Shown here: piece after piece, positions 41,988-53,842 of the stretch
Layout of the letters: each line of letters begins with the position of its first letter
How positions within the stretch are numbered: position 1 is the first letter of the stretch
Assembly (NCBI RefSeq): GCF_011077955.1
Contig: NZ_JAALBX010000004.1
Span: forward strand, 280,374-344,373
Source of the DNA: Citrobacter freundii
Lineage (GTDB): Bacteria > Pseudomonadota > Gammaproteobacteria > Enterobacterales > Enterobacteriaceae
Direction of reading: 5' to 3'
DNA length: 64,000 nt
Position numbers and translations under genes: made by a program
The notes under the pieces: model-generated
What the model was told of the DNA's origin: nothing
Databases searched by the model: none
What the model saw: only the letters and a program-made list of their open reading frames with translations

Positions 41988-42886
41988 ACGTCATCCTGTA
42001 TAGCGTGCTGACAACCAAGCCAGCCTTCGCGACCGGGAATATGTCCGCGCTTAATCTTTCCGAGCGGTAAGGTAGAAAGATCCTGCGGCAACAATTCACT
42101 GAGAGGACAAAATGCGATCCCCTTTGCTTTCGCCCTTTCGAGCAACTGCGCAAAATCCGCATAGCCCACAATGCCTTCCACTTCGGCATGGATGGTATAA
42201 ACAGGCGAGCCGGAGGCCGCGCACATTTTCTCAAGGATGTAATCGTTAAATTGCGCCGCGCCTATTGTCTGCCCGACCACTTCATCCCAGGTAGGTAAGG
42301 TTACGGGAATTTGCACCGTACCGGGTTGTCCGTCGGCGAGTTGCGGGCGAAACGGGCCGCTGCCGCGACAGTCGCTGTTATAGCGAAACGCAAACGGCTC
42401 TTTCGCCGCCACGACCCGACCATCAGCACGCCACCCTGCGGCGGCAGAACAACACACGGCATCGCCAAGGATGGTTTCCAGCTCCGTTACGCCGCGCGCG
42501 ATTTCCGCCATCAGTCTTTCCCGCGGCCATACCCCTGCCCACGTCTGCCAGGCGAAATGATCCCACGCATGAAGCCCTGTTTCATGCGCAGCGGCCGTGG
42601 CGCGCAGGATTTCTGCGGCAGCCTCACCGATGCGTTTACCCGGCCATGCCGTACCGGCCAGCAAAATATCCCAGCCATACAGCGACGCCGCGCGCGAGCG
42701 GATCATCTTCCAGAGAAAGCGCGGTTTGAGCAGACGCCACAGGTGACGCCCCATATTGTCAGGCCCGACGCTAAAGAAAAAACTTGCCTGGATGTGATGT
42801 TGACCGAACAGCGTTAACAGCGCAGGCACCCCAAGATGGGTGCCGCGCCAGGTATCAACATCGACCCGTAAGCCGATTTTTTTCAT
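41984..42886 (-). CDS. arnD: Undecaprenyl-P-Ara4FN deformylase ArnD
   Basis: Polysaccharide-deacetylase-fold enzyme of 300 aa that removes the formyl group from undecaprenyl-phosphate-Ara4FN. The N terminus [15 protein letters not shown] holds the metal and catalytic Asp, and [16 protein letters not shown] the metal-binding His residues. It acts at the cytoplasmic face of the inner membrane. It overlaps arnA and arnT by 4 bp each. Confidence 0.96.
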   Translation of the reverse strand: MKKIGLRVDVDTWRGTHLGVPALLTLFGQHHIQASFFFSVGPDNMGRHLWRLLKPRFLWKMIRSRAASLYGWDILLAGTAWPGKRIGEAAAEILRATAAAHETGLHAWDHFAWQTWAGVWPRERLMAEIARGVTELETILGDAVCCSAAAGWRADGRVVAAKEPFAFRYNSDCRGSGPFRPQLADGQPGTVQIPVTLPTWDEVVGQTIGAAQFNDYILEKMCAASGSPVYTIHAEVEGIVGYADFAQLLERAKAKGIAFCPLSELLPQDLSTLPLGKIKRGHIPGREGWLGCQHAIQDDV

Positions 42887-44865
42887 CGCACGTCTTCCTG
42901 TGGCTCTACGCTGCGTAAGAAGAAATCCAGGGTATTTTCGATGGTGATATCCATGTTGACCACCGGTGTCCAGTCCAGTAGTCGGCGTGCATTTTTAATG
43001 GACGGTTTACGGTGTTCGACATCCTGATAACCTTTGCCGTAATAACTGCTGGATTCCACCTCGCGAAAGCCGGCAAAAGGCGGGAATTGGTCGCGTAGCG
43101 GGTGGCGTTCAAAACGCGCCAGCAGCCGCTCCGCCAGCTCTTTAATACTGGCTTCATTGTCCGGGTTACCAATATTGATGATCTGACCGTTACAGTTATT
43201 GTGTTTATCCTCGATGATGCGAAATAACGCCTCCACCCCATCCTTGATATCGGTAAAACACCGTTTTTGGGCACCGCCGTCGATCAGTTTGATCGGCGAG
43301 CCTTCTACCAGATTAAGGATAAGTTGGGTGATCGCGCGGGAACTGCCGATGCGCGCGGCGTTGAGGTTATCAAGGCGCGGTCCCATCCAGTTAAAGGGCC
43401 GAAAAAGGGTAAACTGTAATCCTTCTTTTTCGCCATACGCCCAAATCACCCGGTCCAGCAGTTGCTTGGAAACCGAATAGATCCAGCGCTGTTTATTGAT
43501 GGGCCCCACCACCAGATTTGAGCGATCTTCGTCGAAATTACTGTCGTGACACATGCCATAAACTTCAGACGTAGACGGGAAGATAATGCGCTTTTGATAC
43601 TTCACGCAGTCGCGAATAATCTTCAGGTTTTCTTCAAAATCCAGCTCAAATACGCGTAGCGGATTGCGGGTATATTCAATCGGCGTGGCAATCGCCACCA
43701 ATGGCAGGATCACGTCGCACTTCTTGATATGGTATTGAATCCATTCGGAATGAATGCTGATGTCGCCTTCCACAAACTGAAAGCGCGGATGCCCAATAAA
43801 CCGGCTGATGGCGTCTGAACTGATATCCAGGCCATAAACTTCAAAGTGGTCATCCTGCAACAGGCGCTCAGTCAGGTGATTGCCGATAAACCCATTAACT
43901 CCCAGTATCAACACCCGCTTCCGGCGTTTAATTGACGCCATGGGCTGGGAGTAAAGCAGCGCGCCTTCTACCAGACCGAGGCTTTGCGCAAGCTGGCTGC
44001 CGTTCATATACACGCCTTGCTCGCTCTGGCCGGTGAGCACTTCAAGCGCCCCTTCGCCACAGGCGATGATCAGTGGATTGATGGATAACGCCGTGCCCGG
44101 TTTCGCGCTATGAGCCATGTCATGCGCCTTGGCTTTCCACACGATAAACTTCGTCGTGCCGACATAACCAAACGCCCCCGGCCAGGGATCGGTCACCGCA
44201 CGCACCAGATTATTGATGCTTTTAGCAGGCAGGCTCCACTCGATGCGGCCATCCTCCGGGGTACGTCCGCGCATGACGCTGGCGCATGACTCATCCTGTT
44301 TGACGCCGTCGATAAGGCCACGCTTCATTGTTGGCAGGCATGACGCCAGCAGGGTTGTCGCGCAGGCCACCAGTTTATGGTGTAGCGACATCGCATCGTC
44401 GTCCTCTGCAATCGCGATACGCTCCTGCGCCAGGATATCGCCGGCATCGGCGCGTTCAACCATGCGATGCAACGTAACGCCCGTTTCGCGTTCGCCATTC
44501 ACCAGCACCCAGTTCAGCGGCGCCCGGCCCCGGTACTTCGGCAGCAGCGAGCCGTGCAGGTTATAGGCCCCGAGCCGGGCGGCGGCGAGAATTTTTTCGC
44601 TCAGCAGATTGCGATAATAGAAAGAAAAGATCATATCCGGGGCCATTTTTTGGATCCGTTCAACCCACAGGGCATGATTTACATCGTCCGGCGCAAAGAC
44701 CGGAATGCCCTGCTCCGCCGCAAGACGGGCGACCGAGCCAAAAAAATGATTCTCTGACGCCTGGTCGGCGTGGGTGAAAATAGCGCAGATGTCAAAGCCT
44801 GCTTTTAACAGCGCATTAATACCGGCGCAGCCCATATCGTGATAAGCGAAGACAATCGTTTTCAT
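42883..44865 (-). CDS. arnA: Bifunctional UDP-GlcA decarboxylase / UDP-Ara4N formyltransferase ArnA
   Basis: Cytoplasmic bifunctional enzyme of 660 aa, as in E. coli. The N-terminal formyltransferase (1-~305) has His104 in [19 protein letters not shown]. The C-terminal decarboxylase (from about 315) starts with the NAD loop [14 protein letters not shown] and contains STSEVYGMC and the YxxxK motif [10 protein letters not shown]. It makes UDP-Ara4O from UDP-glucuronate and later formylates UDP-Ara4N. It overlaps arnC and arnD by 4 bp each. Confidence 0.98.
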   Translation of the reverse strand: MKTIVFAYHDMGCAGINALLKAGFDICAIFTHADQASENHFFGSVARLAAEQGIPVFAPDDVNHALWVERIQKMAPDMIFSFYYRNLLSEKILAAARLGAYNLHGSLLPKYRGRAPLNWVLVNGERETGVTLHRMVERADAGDILAQERIAIAEDDDAMSLHHKLVACATTLLASCLPTMKRGLIDGVKQDESCASVMRGRTPEDGRIEWSLPAKSINNLVRAVTDPWPGAFGYVGTTKFIVWKAKAHDMAHSAKPGTALSINPLIIACGEGALEVLTGQSEQGVYMNGSQLAQSLGLVEGALLYSQPMASIKRRKRVLILGVNGFIGNHLTERLLQDDHFEVYGLDISSDAISRFIGHPRFQFVEGDISIHSEWIQYHIKKCDVILPLVAIATPIEYTRNPLRVFELDFEENLKIIRDCVKYQKRIIFPSTSEVYGMCHDSNFDEDRSNLVVGPINKQRWIYSVSKQLLDRVIWAYGEKEGLQFTLFRPFNWMGPRLDNLNAARIGSSRAITQLILNLVEGSPIKLIDGGAQKRCFTDIKDGVEALFRIIEDKHNNCNGQIINIGNPDNEASIKELAERLLARFERHPLRDQFPPFAGFREVESSSYYGKGYQDVEHRKPSIKNARRLLDWTPVVNMDITIENTLDFFLRSVEPQEDVR

Positions 44866-45845
44866 TGTTTATATTCCTGTGAAGAAGGTGCTTGCGGCGT
44901 ACGGATAACGCACTGAATGAAATAGCGAGGTCTGGCGCGGACATCGTTGTAAATACGGCCGATGTATTCGCCAAGCAGGCCCATGCCGATAAACTGCGCG
45001 CCGATAAACATAAACAGCACGGCAAACAGCATGAACACGCCGTCGCCCGCCCAGGCCGCGCCGAGAAAAAGGCGCAGAACGATAAGCGTCAGCGAAAAGG
45101 CGAAGCCTGCCAGGGCAATAATGCTGCCCAGCACGCTGAGTAAACGTAACGGCGTGGTGGTCAGACAGGTCACCAGGTCATACATCAGATTTATCAAACG
45201 CATAAAACTGTATTTGGAATCACCGAACTCACGTTCGGCATGCATGACCGGAAGCTCTATGGTCTTACGCGCAAAGGTGTTGGCAAGAATGGGGATAAAC
45301 GTACTTCGCTCATGGCAATTGAGCATCGCATCGACAATATGCCGGCGGTAGGCCCGCAGCATGCAGCCGTAATCCCCCATCGCTTTCCCCGTTACGCGCT
45401 GGATAAGTCGATTAATGGTGCGGGAGGCTTTTTTACGAAACCAGCTATCCTGGCGATTCTGGCGAACGGTGCCGACGACGTCATATCCGTCCTGCGCCGC
45501 CGCCACCAGACGCGGGATCTCTTCCGGCGGATTTTGCAAATCGGCATCAAGCGTAATGATTAAATCGCCGCTGACATGGCTAAAACCCGCCATGATCGCC
45601 GAATGCTGGCCATAGTTGCGGTTAAGCATTACGCCAATAATATGCCCCTCTGACGCGGCGCAAGCGTCGGCGATGAGTCGCGCCGAGTCATCCTGGCTTC
45701 CGTCATCCACCAGCAGGATTTCATAATCCAGCCCAAGGCTTGCGCAGGCGTTGCGGGTTCTGAAGATAAGCGCCGGTAAGCTATCCTGTTCATTGAAAAC
45801 AGGGATAACCACTGAAACTTTGGTGAGTGGTTTTTCTTCAAGCAT
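44862..45845 (-). CDS. arnC: Undecaprenyl-phosphate Ara4FN transferase ArnC
   Basis: GT2-family glycosyltransferase of 327 aa anchored by two C-terminal membrane segments (about 235-300). It moves Ara4FN from UDP to undecaprenyl phosphate. The N-terminal Rossmann-like domain has [25 protein letters not shown] and the metal-binding [13 protein letters not shown]. It starts 1 bp after the arnB stop and overlaps arnA by 4 bp. Confidence 0.97.
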   Translation of the reverse strand: MLEEKPLTKVSVVIPVFNEQDSLPALIFRTRNACASLGLDYEILLVDDGSQDDSARLIADACAASEGHIIGVMLNRNYGQHSAIMAGFSHVSGDLIITLDADLQNPPEEIPRLVAAAQDGYDVVGTVRQNRQDSWFRKKASRTINRLIQRVTGKAMGDYGCMLRAYRRHIVDAMLNCHERSTFIPILANTFARKTIELPVMHAEREFGDSKYSFMRLINLMYDLVTCLTTTPLRLLSVLGSIIALAGFAFSLTLIVLRLFLGAAWAGDGVFMLFAVLFMFIGAQFIGMGLLGEYIGRIYNDVRARPRYFIQCVIRTPQAPSSQEYKQ

Positions 45846-45846
45846 T

Positions 45847-46983
45847 TTATTTACCCGCCAGTTGGCGCAGCGCTGCGATAACCCGCTCCACGTCGCTATC
45901 GGTCATATCGGGAAATAGCGGAATTGAACAGATTCGCTCGCTATTCCACTCCGTGTCCGGCAGCGAAAGGTGGTGATAATGTTTGCGGTAATAGTGGTGC
46001 GTATGCGCCGCGCGAAAATGCAGACCGGTGCCAATTCCTTTTTCTTTCAGCTTCTCCATTAATCCATCACGGGTAATGCCGCAGCTCGCTTCATCCACCC
46101 GAATAATAAAAAGATGCCAGGCGTGGTAATGCGACCAGGCGGGGCGCGCCAGCGGGGAATATGGCGTATCAACCAGTTCGCTTAAATATCGACTGGCTAT
46201 CTCGCCACGGCGGGCGTTCATGGCAGGCAGGCGGGATAATTGCACCAGCGCCATGGCGGCGCTGATATCGGGCAAATTGTATTTAAACCCAGGCTCAATG
46301 ACTTCCGCCTGCGGTTTACGCCCATGCGTGTCACGGTCATAGGCATCCATACCGAGGCCGTGAAATTTCAGACTACGGATGCGCTCTGCAAGCGTCGCAT
46401 TGTCGGTAACGATTAATCCCCCTTCCGCACAGGTCATGTTCTTGATGGCGTGAAAGGAGAAAATGGCCGTGCCGGACGCGCCGACATGCCGCCCTTTGTA
46501 ATAGGTTCCCGCCGCATGGGCGGCATCCTCAATAACGACAATGCCGTGGGCGTCAGCCACCTCGCGAATGGCATCGATATCCACAGGCGCACCGGCGTAA
46601 TGCACCGGGATAATGGCGCGGGTGCGTGGCGTAATGGCCGCGCGAATGACCTCGGGGGTAACCATCAGCGTGTCACGATCGACATCGATCATGACCGGCG
46701 TCGCGCCAAGCAACGTAATCATGTTCAGCGTGGAAACCCATGTCAGCGAGGGCGTGATGACTTCATCGCCCGGCTTAATACCCAACCCCATTAACGTGAC
46801 ATGCATTCCGGCCGTAGCAGAACTGACCGCAATAGCATGCTGGTTGCCGGTAAGCTGACAGAACGCCTTTTCAAGTTCCGCGTTCTTTGGACCCGTGGTT
46901 ATCCAGCCAGAATCCAGTACCGCTTTCAGCGCCGATAATTCTTCTTCGCCTAAAGACGGGTGTGAAAAGGGGAGAAAAGTCAT
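45847..46983 (-). CDS. arnB: UDP-Ara4O aminotransferase ArnB
   Basis: PLP-dependent aminotransferase of 378 aa making UDP-L-Ara4N. The PLP Lys is K181 in [15 protein letters not shown] and the cofactor Asp is in [13 protein letters not shown] (153). First gene of the operon; the start ATG follows AAGGATTTCTCA. The E. coli protein has a few more N-terminal residues, but no upstream in-frame start is available here. A PmrA-type box lies 75 bp upstream. Confidence 0.97.
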   Translation of the reverse strand: MTFLPFSHPSLGEEELSALKAVLDSGWITTGPKNAELEKAFCQLTGNQHAIAVSSATAGMHVTLMGLGIKPGDEVITPSLTWVSTLNMITLLGATPVMIDVDRDTLMVTPEVIRAAITPRTRAIIPVHYAGAPVDIDAIREVADAHGIVVIEDAAHAAGTYYKGRHVGASGTAIFSFHAIKNMTCAEGGLIVTDNATLAERIRSLKFHGLGMDAYDRDTHGRKPQAEVIEPGFKYNLPDISAAMALVQLSRLPAMNARRGEIASRYLSELVDTPYSPLARPAWSHYHAWHLFIIRVDEASCGITRDGLMEKLKEKGIGTGLHFRAAHTHHYYRKHYHHLSLPDTEWNSERICSIPLFPDMTDSDVERVIAALRQLAGK

Positions 46984-47356
46984 TGAGAAATCCTTGCTTG
47001 TCGCGATGAAAAATCATTGCAAATGAGTAACGCTCAGCAAGGACAGTACGGTATGAAACTTAACGGAACGTTAAATCACGCTTCAGGAAAGTGGTGGAAA
47101 AATGACTAATTCAGGCTTGTTGACGAGGGGTTTAATTAGCAGCCACGCCGCGCTTAAAGGCAGCGACTGCCGCCGTTACCCGATGAAATAGAAGGGTAAT
47201 ACGTCATTGCGCAGCGCGACAAAAAAGCACAACGCCCTGATCTACTAAGTAAAAACATGTATATAAACTGGACATACGGGCCATCTGGACGAGAATTATG
47301 TGGTTGATATTGTGATTAAGACAATATTCTCTGCCAGTTAACAAACGGAGGAAGAT
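46984..47356. other. arnB/YgiW-like divergent intergenic region
   Basis: A 373-bp gap containing the PmrA-type box near arnB. An AT-rich stretch near 47249-47340 precedes the divergent YgiW-like gene, whose ribosome site is CGGAGGAAG. No ORF or RNA gene is credible. Both divergent promoters must lie here. Confidence 0.5.
47058..47076 (-). promoter_or_regulatory. PmrA (BasR)-type box upstream of arnB
   Basis: On the minus strand TTTAAC-GTTCC-GTTAAG: two TTAA cores 11 bp apart, as in the (C/T)TTAA(G/T)-N5-(C/T)TTAA(G/T) direct repeats bound by PmrA. It is 75 bp before the arnB ATG, and PmrA control of arn is established in Salmonella and E. coli. Confidence 0.6.
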
Positions 47357-47776
47357 ATGAAAAAAGCATTCGTTGCCGCATCCCTCGCAGCAGGTCTGTT
47401 ATTCAGCGTCACCGCGTTCGCACAACAGGGTGGCGGCTTTACGGGGCCTGACGCCACCAAAACCCAGGACGCCCAAACCACGCAAAATTCCCAAAAAGGG
47501 GGTTTTGTCGGTCCGGATACCGCAACCACCACCGTTGAGCAAGCTAAAAGCCTGCGTGACGACGCATGGGTCGTCCTGGAAGGGAATATCGTGCGCAAGG
47601 TTGGCAAAGAGCTTTATGAATTCCGTGACAGCACCGGCACTATCAATGTCGACATTGACGACGATCACTGGGGCGGCGTTTCCGTGACCCCGAATGACAA
47701 AGTACGCATTGAAGGCAAAGTCGATAAAGACTGGAATTCGGTCGAAATTGACGCCAAAAAAGTCACGAAGGGTTAA
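47357..47776 (+). CDS. YgiW/YdeI-family periplasmic OB-fold (BOF) protein
   Basis: Exported protein of 139 aa with signal peptide MKKAFVAASLAAGLLFSVTAFA and a C-terminal bacterial OB-fold domain (about 68-137, VVLEGNIVRKVGKELYEF then DKVRIEGKVDKDW). Between them is a duplicated GGF(T/V)GPD motif (27-33 and 48-54), whereas family members usually have one. Relatives YgiW (VisP) and YdeI (OmdA) are stress-tolerance proteins of Salmonella and E. coli linked to envelope stress and cationic-peptide resistance. E. coli ygiW is next to qseBC; here the gene is divergent from arnB, suggesting joint control. Exact paralogue not assigned. Confidence 0.85.
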   Translation: MKKAFVAASLAAGLLFSVTAFAQQGGGFTGPDATKTQDAQTTQNSQKGGFVGPDTATTTVEQAKSLRDDAWVVLEGNIVRKVGKELYEFRDSTGTINVDIDDDHWGGVSVTPNDKVRIEGKVDKDWNSVEIDAKKVTKG

Positions 47777-47778
47777 AA

Positions 47779-47804
47779 ATAAACCCGCCGTGCGGCGGGT
47801 TTAT
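47779..47804. terminator. Bidirectional terminator YgiW-like/ypeA
   Basis: AAACCCGCCGTGCGGCGGGTTT forms a 9-bp or longer stem with A and T flanks between two convergent genes, starting 4 bp after the first stop. Confidence 0.85.
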
Positions 47805-48229
47805 CAATACTCTTCGTCTTCAATAAGCCTTTTACCAAGGCTTAATACATCCTGGTGCTCGTAGCCGAGTCGTTCATACATGCCGAGCACCACATCGTTT
47901 TCTTCACGGATGAGTAGCTGAATTTTAGGGCAGCCACGCGCAATGAGTTTCTTTTCAAGACGGCTTAACAACGCATTGGCAATGCCGCGCCCGCGATATT
48001 CAGGATGCACGCCAAGATAGTAGGCAGAGCCACGATGACCATCATAACCGCCCATTACCGTACCGACGATTTCGCCATTAACCTCCGCGACCAGAAACAG
48101 CGAGACATCGTGATTAATTTTGCGCTCAATATCCATTTCCGGGTCATTCCAGGGGCGAAGCAGTTCGCAACGTTCCCACAGGGTGATGACTTCCTCGAAA
48201 TCGTCCTGGCGAAAAACGCGTATCTCCAT
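47804..48229 (-). CDS. ypeA: GNAT-family N-acetyltransferase YpeA
   Basis: Predicted acetyltransferase of 141 aa, same length as E. coli YpeA. The acetyl-CoA-binding motif A is [18 protein letters not shown] (about 73-90), with the C-terminal [12 protein letters not shown] typical of GNATs. The acceptor substrate is unknown. In E. coli it follows yfeZ; here it is separated from yfeZ by the arn block. It is divergent from amiA. Confidence 0.93.
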   Translation of the reverse strand: MEIRVFRQDDFEEVITLWERCELLRPWNDPEMDIERKINHDVSLFLVAEVNGEIVGTVMGGYDGHRGSAYYLGVHPEYRGRGIANALLSRLEKKLIARGCPKIQLLIREENDVVLGMYERLGYEHQDVLSLGKRLIEDEEY

Positions 48230-48444
48230 GGTATTCCCCGTTATTTATCCAATAAAAACCGTGATTATGGCGCGAACGACATCAATAGCCAATAACCGCA
48301 GGCAACGTTCGCTGAAGATGGCATAATACCATCCCCGTGTTTGTCTGAAACGAAACGTAAAACTTTTCTTAACATAGAAGGTCGTACGGACTTTCGCGGT
48401 ACGCTATAACACTACTCTTTTGTTCTAACTGACACTCAGGCCGC

Positions 48445-49317
48445 ATGAGCACGATTAAATTTACCAAACTCACTACGCGCCGCCAGTTATTGATGGCTGG
48501 CCTCGCCGCCCTGACTTTATCAGGTGTGAACAAAGCCCTTGCCCGGGAAGAGAGCAAGGCATTAAAAACCACGAATGGACATAGCCCGGCGAAGAAAAAA
48601 GCCGCTGGCGCCCGCCGCGTGGTGGTTCTCGATCCAGGCCACGGAGGCATCGACACCGGCGCCATTGGCTCGAATGGCTCGAAGGAAAAGCACGTGGTGC
48701 TGGCCATCGCCAAAAATGTGCGCAATATTTTGAAAAGCAAAGGGATTGACGCTCGCCTGACCCGCAGCGGCGATACCTTCATTCCACTGTACGATCGGGT
48801 TGAAATTGCCCATAAACATGGCGCGGATCTGTTTATGTCTATCCATGCCGACGGTTTCACCAACCCATCAGCGGCGGGCGCGTCCGTATTCGCCCTGTCG
48901 AATCGCGGGGCCAGTAGCGCCATGGCGAAATACCTCTCCGATCGTGAGAACGCCGCCGATGATGTCGCAGGCAGCAACGTGAAGCACAAAGATCAGTACC
49001 TGCAACAGGTGCTGTTCGATCTGGTGCAAACCGACACCATCAAAAATAGTCTGACCCTCGGCTCACACATTCTGCGCCAGATTAAACCGGTGCATCGGTT
49101 GCACAGCCGGTCCACTGAACAGGCGGCATTTGTAGTGTTGAAATCACCGTCGGTGCCGTCGGTGCTGGTCGAAACCTCGTTTATCACCAATCCTGAAGAG
49201 GAGCGGTTGTTAGGTACCCAGGCGTTTCGCCAGAAGATAGCGAACGCTATCGCAAGCGGGGTGATCAGTTATTTCAACTGGTTTGATAATCATAAAGCCC
49301 ACTCGAAACGAGGCTAA
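48445..49317 (+). CDS. amiA: N-acetylmuramoyl-L-alanine amidase AmiA
   Basis: Periplasmic zinc amidase splitting septal peptidoglycan during cell separation, 290 aa (289 in E. coli). A Tat signal peptide is visible: TTRRQLLMAGLAALTLSGV, with cleavage near ALA-RE (33). Zinc ligands are His in DPGHGGIDTGA, Glu following SNGSKEKHVV and His in SIHADGF, with the catalytic Glu in VETSFITNPEE. It precedes hemF by 3 bp, so both are co-transcribed. Confidence 0.96.
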   Translation: MSTIKFTKLTTRRQLLMAGLAALTLSGVNKALAREESKALKTTNGHSPAKKKAAGARRVVVLDPGHGGIDTGAIGSNGSKEKHVVLAIAKNVRNILKSKGIDARLTRSGDTFIPLYDRVEIAHKHGADLFMSIHADGFTNPSAAGASVFALSNRGASSAMAKYLSDRENAADDVAGSNVKHKDQYLQQVLFDLVQTDTIKNSLTLGSHILRQIKPVHRLHSRSTEQAAFVVLKSPSVPSVLVETSFITNPEEERLLGTQAFRQKIANAIASGVISYFNWFDNHKAHSKRG

Positions 49318-50226
<909 letters not shown>

Positions 50227-50227
50227 A

Positions 50228-50256
50228 AAAAATCAGACGCCGGGGCGTCTGATTTT
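50228..50256. terminator. Bidirectional terminator hemF/maeB
   Basis: AATCAGACGC/GCGTCTGATT with loop CGGG, flanked by A and T runs, between convergent genes. Confidence 0.9.
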
Positions 50257-50270
50257 TTTTTCATCGCGCA

Positions 50271-52550
50271 TTATAAAGGATGGGTCTGGGCCTCAACGAC
50301 AGCCAGCGCCACCATGTTGACTATCCGGCGCACCGACGCGATTTGCGTCAATACGTGGACCGGTTTCGCCACGCCCATCAGAACCGGGCCTACCGTCACC
50401 CCTTCAGAACTGGACACGCGCAGCAGGTTGTAGCTGATACGCGCGGCTTCCACGTTCGGCATCACCAGAATGTTAGCGGAACCTTTAAGCGGGCTGTCCG
50501 GCATACGTTCATTACGGATGCTTTCAATCAGCGCGGCGTCGCCATGCATTTCACCGTCAATCATCAGCTCAGGCGCGCGCTCGCGCACCAGGTCCAACGT
50601 CAGGCGCATTTTGGTGGCCGCCGGTGAGTTGGATGAGCCAAAGTTGGAGTGCGACAACAGCGCCACTTTCGGCTCAATACCGAAGCGACGGACGGTTTCC
50701 GCCGCCATAATGGCGATTTCCGCCAACTGTTCCGGCGTCGGATCGCCGTTAACGTAGGTATCGGTGATAAAGGTGTTACCGCTTGGCAACAACAGCGCGT
50801 TCATCGCCCCTGCCGCTTTCACCCCATCGCGATAGCCGAAGATTTCCTGCACCACGCTGTAATGCTCATGATAATCGCCGATGGTGCCGCAAATCATCGC
50901 ATCCACTTCGCCGCGATGTAGCATGATGGCGCCTATCACCGTCGTATTGCCAATCACCGCTTTCTGGGCCTGCTCCTGGGTTATCCCGCGACGCTTCATA
51001 ATGTTGTAGTACTCGGTCCAGTACTCTTTAAAGCGCGGATCGGATTCGTTATTGACGATTTCGAAATCGACGCCCGCTTTAATTTGCAGCCCCAATTTTT
51101 GAATGCGCATCTCAATGACGCTTGGACGCCCAATCAGAACCGGCTTCGCCAGGCCAAGGGTAATCAATTCCTGCGTGGCATGCAGGACGCGATTATCTTC
51201 CCCTTCGGTCAGCACCACGCGTTTTGGATCCTGACGCGCCTGGGAGAAAATCGGCTTCATAAACAGATTGGTTTTGTAGACAAACTCAGTGAGCTTCTCG
51301 ATATACGCATCGAAATCTGCAATCGGACGCGTCGCCACGCCGGAGTCCATCGCCGCTTTTGCCACCGCTGGCGCGATTTTGACGATCAAACGCGGATCAA
51401 AGGGTTTTGGAATAATGTATTCCGGACCGAAGCTCAGATCCTGATCGCCATATGCCGAGGCGACCACATCACTCTGTTCGGCATGAGCAAGCTCAGCAAT
51501 GGCATGTACCGCCGCCAGTTTCATCTCTTCGTTAATGGCGGTTGCGCCCACATCCAGCGCGCCACGGAAGATGAACGGGAAGCACAGCACGTTGTTCACC
51601 TGATTTGGATAATCAGAACGGCCGGTACAAATAATCGCGTCCGGGCGCGCTTCTTTGGCAAGCGGCGGCAGGATTTCAGGTTCCGGGTTAGCCAGGGCCA
51701 GGATCATCGGCGCACGGGCCATTTTTTTAACCATTTCCGGCGTCAATACTTTCGGACCGGAGCAGCCGAGGAAAATATCCGCGCCGTCAATGACGTCTTC
51801 CAGCGTGCGCTTGCCGTCATCCACGACCGCGTAAGCCGCTTTGGTTTCGGCCATATTCGGCTCACGCCCCTGGTAAATCACGCCCTTGGAGTCGCACACC
51901 ACAATGTTGTGCTTTTGCATACCAAGCGCCACCAGCAGATTCATACAGGCAATCGCCGCCGCACCCGCGCCGGAAACCACCATGCGTACATCAGAGAGCG
52001 TTTTTTCCACGACGCGCAGCCCGTTAAGAATGGCGGCGGTACTGATAATCGCAGTGCCATGCTGATCGTCGTGGAAAACCGGAATATTCATACGTTCGCG
52101 CAGGGTTTTCTCAATGTAGAAACACTCCGGCGCTTTAATGTCTTCAAGGTTGATCCCGCCAAAGGTCGGCTCCAGCGCGGCAACCACGTCGATCAGTTTG
52201 TCGGGATCGTGCTCATCGATTTCAATATCGAACACATCGATACCGGCGAATTTCTTAAACAGCACGCCCTTCCCTTCCATGACAGGTTTACCGGCAAGCG
52301 CCCCGATGTTGCCTAAACCGAGTACGGCGGTGCCGTTCGAGACCACGGCTACCAGGTTGCCGCGGGCGGTGTACTTGTAGGCGGCCAGTGGGTCAGCGGC
52401 GATTTCAAGACAGGGTGCTGCCACACCCGGGGAATAGGCCAGCGCCAGATCGCGTTGCGTGGCAAGCGGCTTAGTTGGAGAAACCTGAATTTTCCCTGGT
52501 ACAGGAAACTCGTGGAAATCGAGAGCACTTTGTTTCAACTGTTCATCCAT
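50271..52550 (-). CDS. maeB: NADP-dependent malic enzyme MaeB
   Basis: Decarboxylates malate to pyruvate, making NADPH. It is 759 aa, as in E. coli. The N-terminal malic enzyme domain (about 1-425) has [21 protein letters not shown] and the NADP-binding [13 protein letters not shown]. The C-terminal phosphotransacetylase-like domain (about 430-759) binds acetyl-CoA as a regulator but is not catalytic. It is divergent from talA; a CG-poor 290-bp region lies between. Confidence 0.98.
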   Translation of the reverse strand: MDEQLKQSALDFHEFPVPGKIQVSPTKPLATQRDLALAYSPGVAAPCLEIAADPLAAYKYTARGNLVAVVSNGTAVLGLGNIGALAGKPVMEGKGVLFKKFAGIDVFDIEIDEHDPDKLIDVVAALEPTFGGINLEDIKAPECFYIEKTLRERMNIPVFHDDQHGTAIISTAAILNGLRVVEKTLSDVRMVVSGAGAAAIACMNLLVALGMQKHNIVVCDSKGVIYQGREPNMAETKAAYAVVDDGKRTLEDVIDGADIFLGCSGPKVLTPEMVKKMARAPMILALANPEPEILPPLAKEARPDAIICTGRSDYPNQVNNVLCFPFIFRGALDVGATAINEEMKLAAVHAIAELAHAEQSDVVASAYGDQDLSFGPEYIIPKPFDPRLIVKIAPAVAKAAMDSGVATRPIADFDAYIEKLTEFVYKTNLFMKPIFSQARQDPKRVVLTEGEDNRVLHATQELITLGLAKPVLIGRPSVIEMRIQKLGLQIKAGVDFEIVNNESDPRFKEYWTEYYNIMKRRGITQEQAQKAVIGNTTVIGAIMLHRGEVDAMICGTIGDYHEHYSVVQEIFGYRDGVKAAGAMNALLLPSGNTFITDTYVNGDPTPEQLAEIAIMAAETVRRFGIEPKVALLSHSNFGSSNSPAATKMRLTLDLVRERAPELMIDGEMHGDAALIESIRNERMPDSPLKGSANILVMPNVEAARISYNLLRVSSSEGVTVGPVLMGVAKPVHVLTQIASVRRIVNMVALAVVEAQTHPL

Positions 52551-52840
52551 TTTTCTGGTCCTTTATCTTTCGTTCTGGGAAATGACATGCGGTCAATAGT
52601 AGTACGCCCTTTTAAGTGGGCCATAGTATGGCCCGGTCACGGCTAACAAACTTTGAACGTTGCCAAAGTATCATCAATGTATGGCAAAGATTGTTAGCAA
52701 TTTATAGAGACTATGTTACCTGTCGCGCCAGGCAATGCCATGCCCGTCTGCTATGCTTTTTTGTTATGCACTGCGTTTCTTGTTTAAGGGAACGTCGGGA
52801 AGTTCCCTGATAAGCATTTGTATACTAAGGAGTAAAGTTC

Positions 52841-53791
52841 ATGAACCAGCTAGAAGGCATTAAACAATTCACCACTATCGTGGCCGATAGCGGCGATATC
52901 GAGTCAATTCGCCATTATCAACCGGAAGATGCCACCACCAACCCTTCTCTTTTACTTAAAGCTGCCGCCCTTGAGGCGTATAAACCGCTGGTGGAAGACG
53001 CGCTACGTTACGGGAAATCCCGTGGCACCACTCAGGAACAGCAAATTGCCGAGGCTTGCGACAAGCTGGCGGTAAACGTGGGCGTGGAAATTTTAAAGAG
53101 CATTCCTGGCCGTGTGTCCACCGAAGTGGATGCGCGACTGTCATTTGATAAGCAAAAAAGTATTGAAAAGGCGCGTCGTCTGGTCGAGCTGTATGCCGAT
53201 CAGGGTATTGATAAATCACGCATTCTTATTAAGCTCGCCTCCACCTGGGAGGGGATCCGCGCGGCGGAAGAGCTGGAAAAAGAAGGGGTTCACTGCAACC
53301 TGACGCTGCTGTTTTCCTTTGCCCAGGCGCGCGCCTGCGCCGAAGCGGGTGTGTTTTTGATATCCCCCTTTGTGGGTCGCATTTACGACTGGTATCAGGC
53401 GCGTAAACCGATGGACCCTTACGTCGTTGAAGAAGATCCCGGCGTGAAATCGGTGCGCAATATTTATGATTATTTCAAACAGCATCGCTACGACACCATC
53501 GTGATGGGCGCCAGTTTCCGCCGCACAGAACAAATCCTGGCACTGGCAGGCTGCGATCGCCTGACGATTTCTCCTGATCTGCTTAAAGCGTTGCAGGCCA
53601 GCGAAGAAACGGTACAACGCAAACTGATCCCCACCCCGCAAACCTTCAAACGTCCGACCCCGCTGACTGAAGCTGAATTCCGCTGGGAACATAACCAGGA
53701 CGCGATGGCAGTAGAAAAACTGGCCGAAGGGATCCGGTCCTTCGCGACGGACCAACGTAAGCTTGAGGATTTGCTCGCCGCGAAATCCTGA
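52841..53791 (+). CDS. talA: Transaldolase A
   Basis: Pentose phosphate pathway transaldolase of 316 aa, as in E. coli TalA. The Schiff-base Lys is in [13 protein letters not shown], the catalytic Asp region is [13 protein letters not shown] and the phosphate pocket is [11 protein letters not shown]. Adjacency to tktB identifies it as talA rather than talB. In E. coli this pair is RpoS-dependent. It starts behind AAGGAG. Confidence 0.97.
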   Translation: MNQLEGIKQFTTIVADSGDIESIRHYQPEDATTNPSLLLKAAALEAYKPLVEDALRYGKSRGTTQEQQIAEACDKLAVNVGVEILKSIPGRVSTEVDARLSFDKQKSIEKARRLVELYADQGIDKSRILIKLASTWEGIRAAEELEKEGVHCNLTLLFSFAQARACAEAGVFLISPFVGRIYDWYQARKPMDPYVVEEDPGVKSVRNIYDYFKQHRYDTIVMGASFRRTEQILALAGCDRLTISPDLLKALQASEETVQRKLIPTPQTFKRPTPLTEAEFRWEHNQDAMAVEKLAEGIRSFATDQRKLEDLLAAKS

Positions 53792-53842
53792 TGCAATCCC
53801 TGAAAATGACGCATTCGACCCTTTATCAGCATGGAGAACTTT

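Noticed and set aside
51084..52316. 410-codon open frame antisense to maeB
   Set aside because: It is the reverse-strand shadow of a highly conserved gene. The product is rich in His/Arg/Asn with no recognisable domain and there is no ribosome site.
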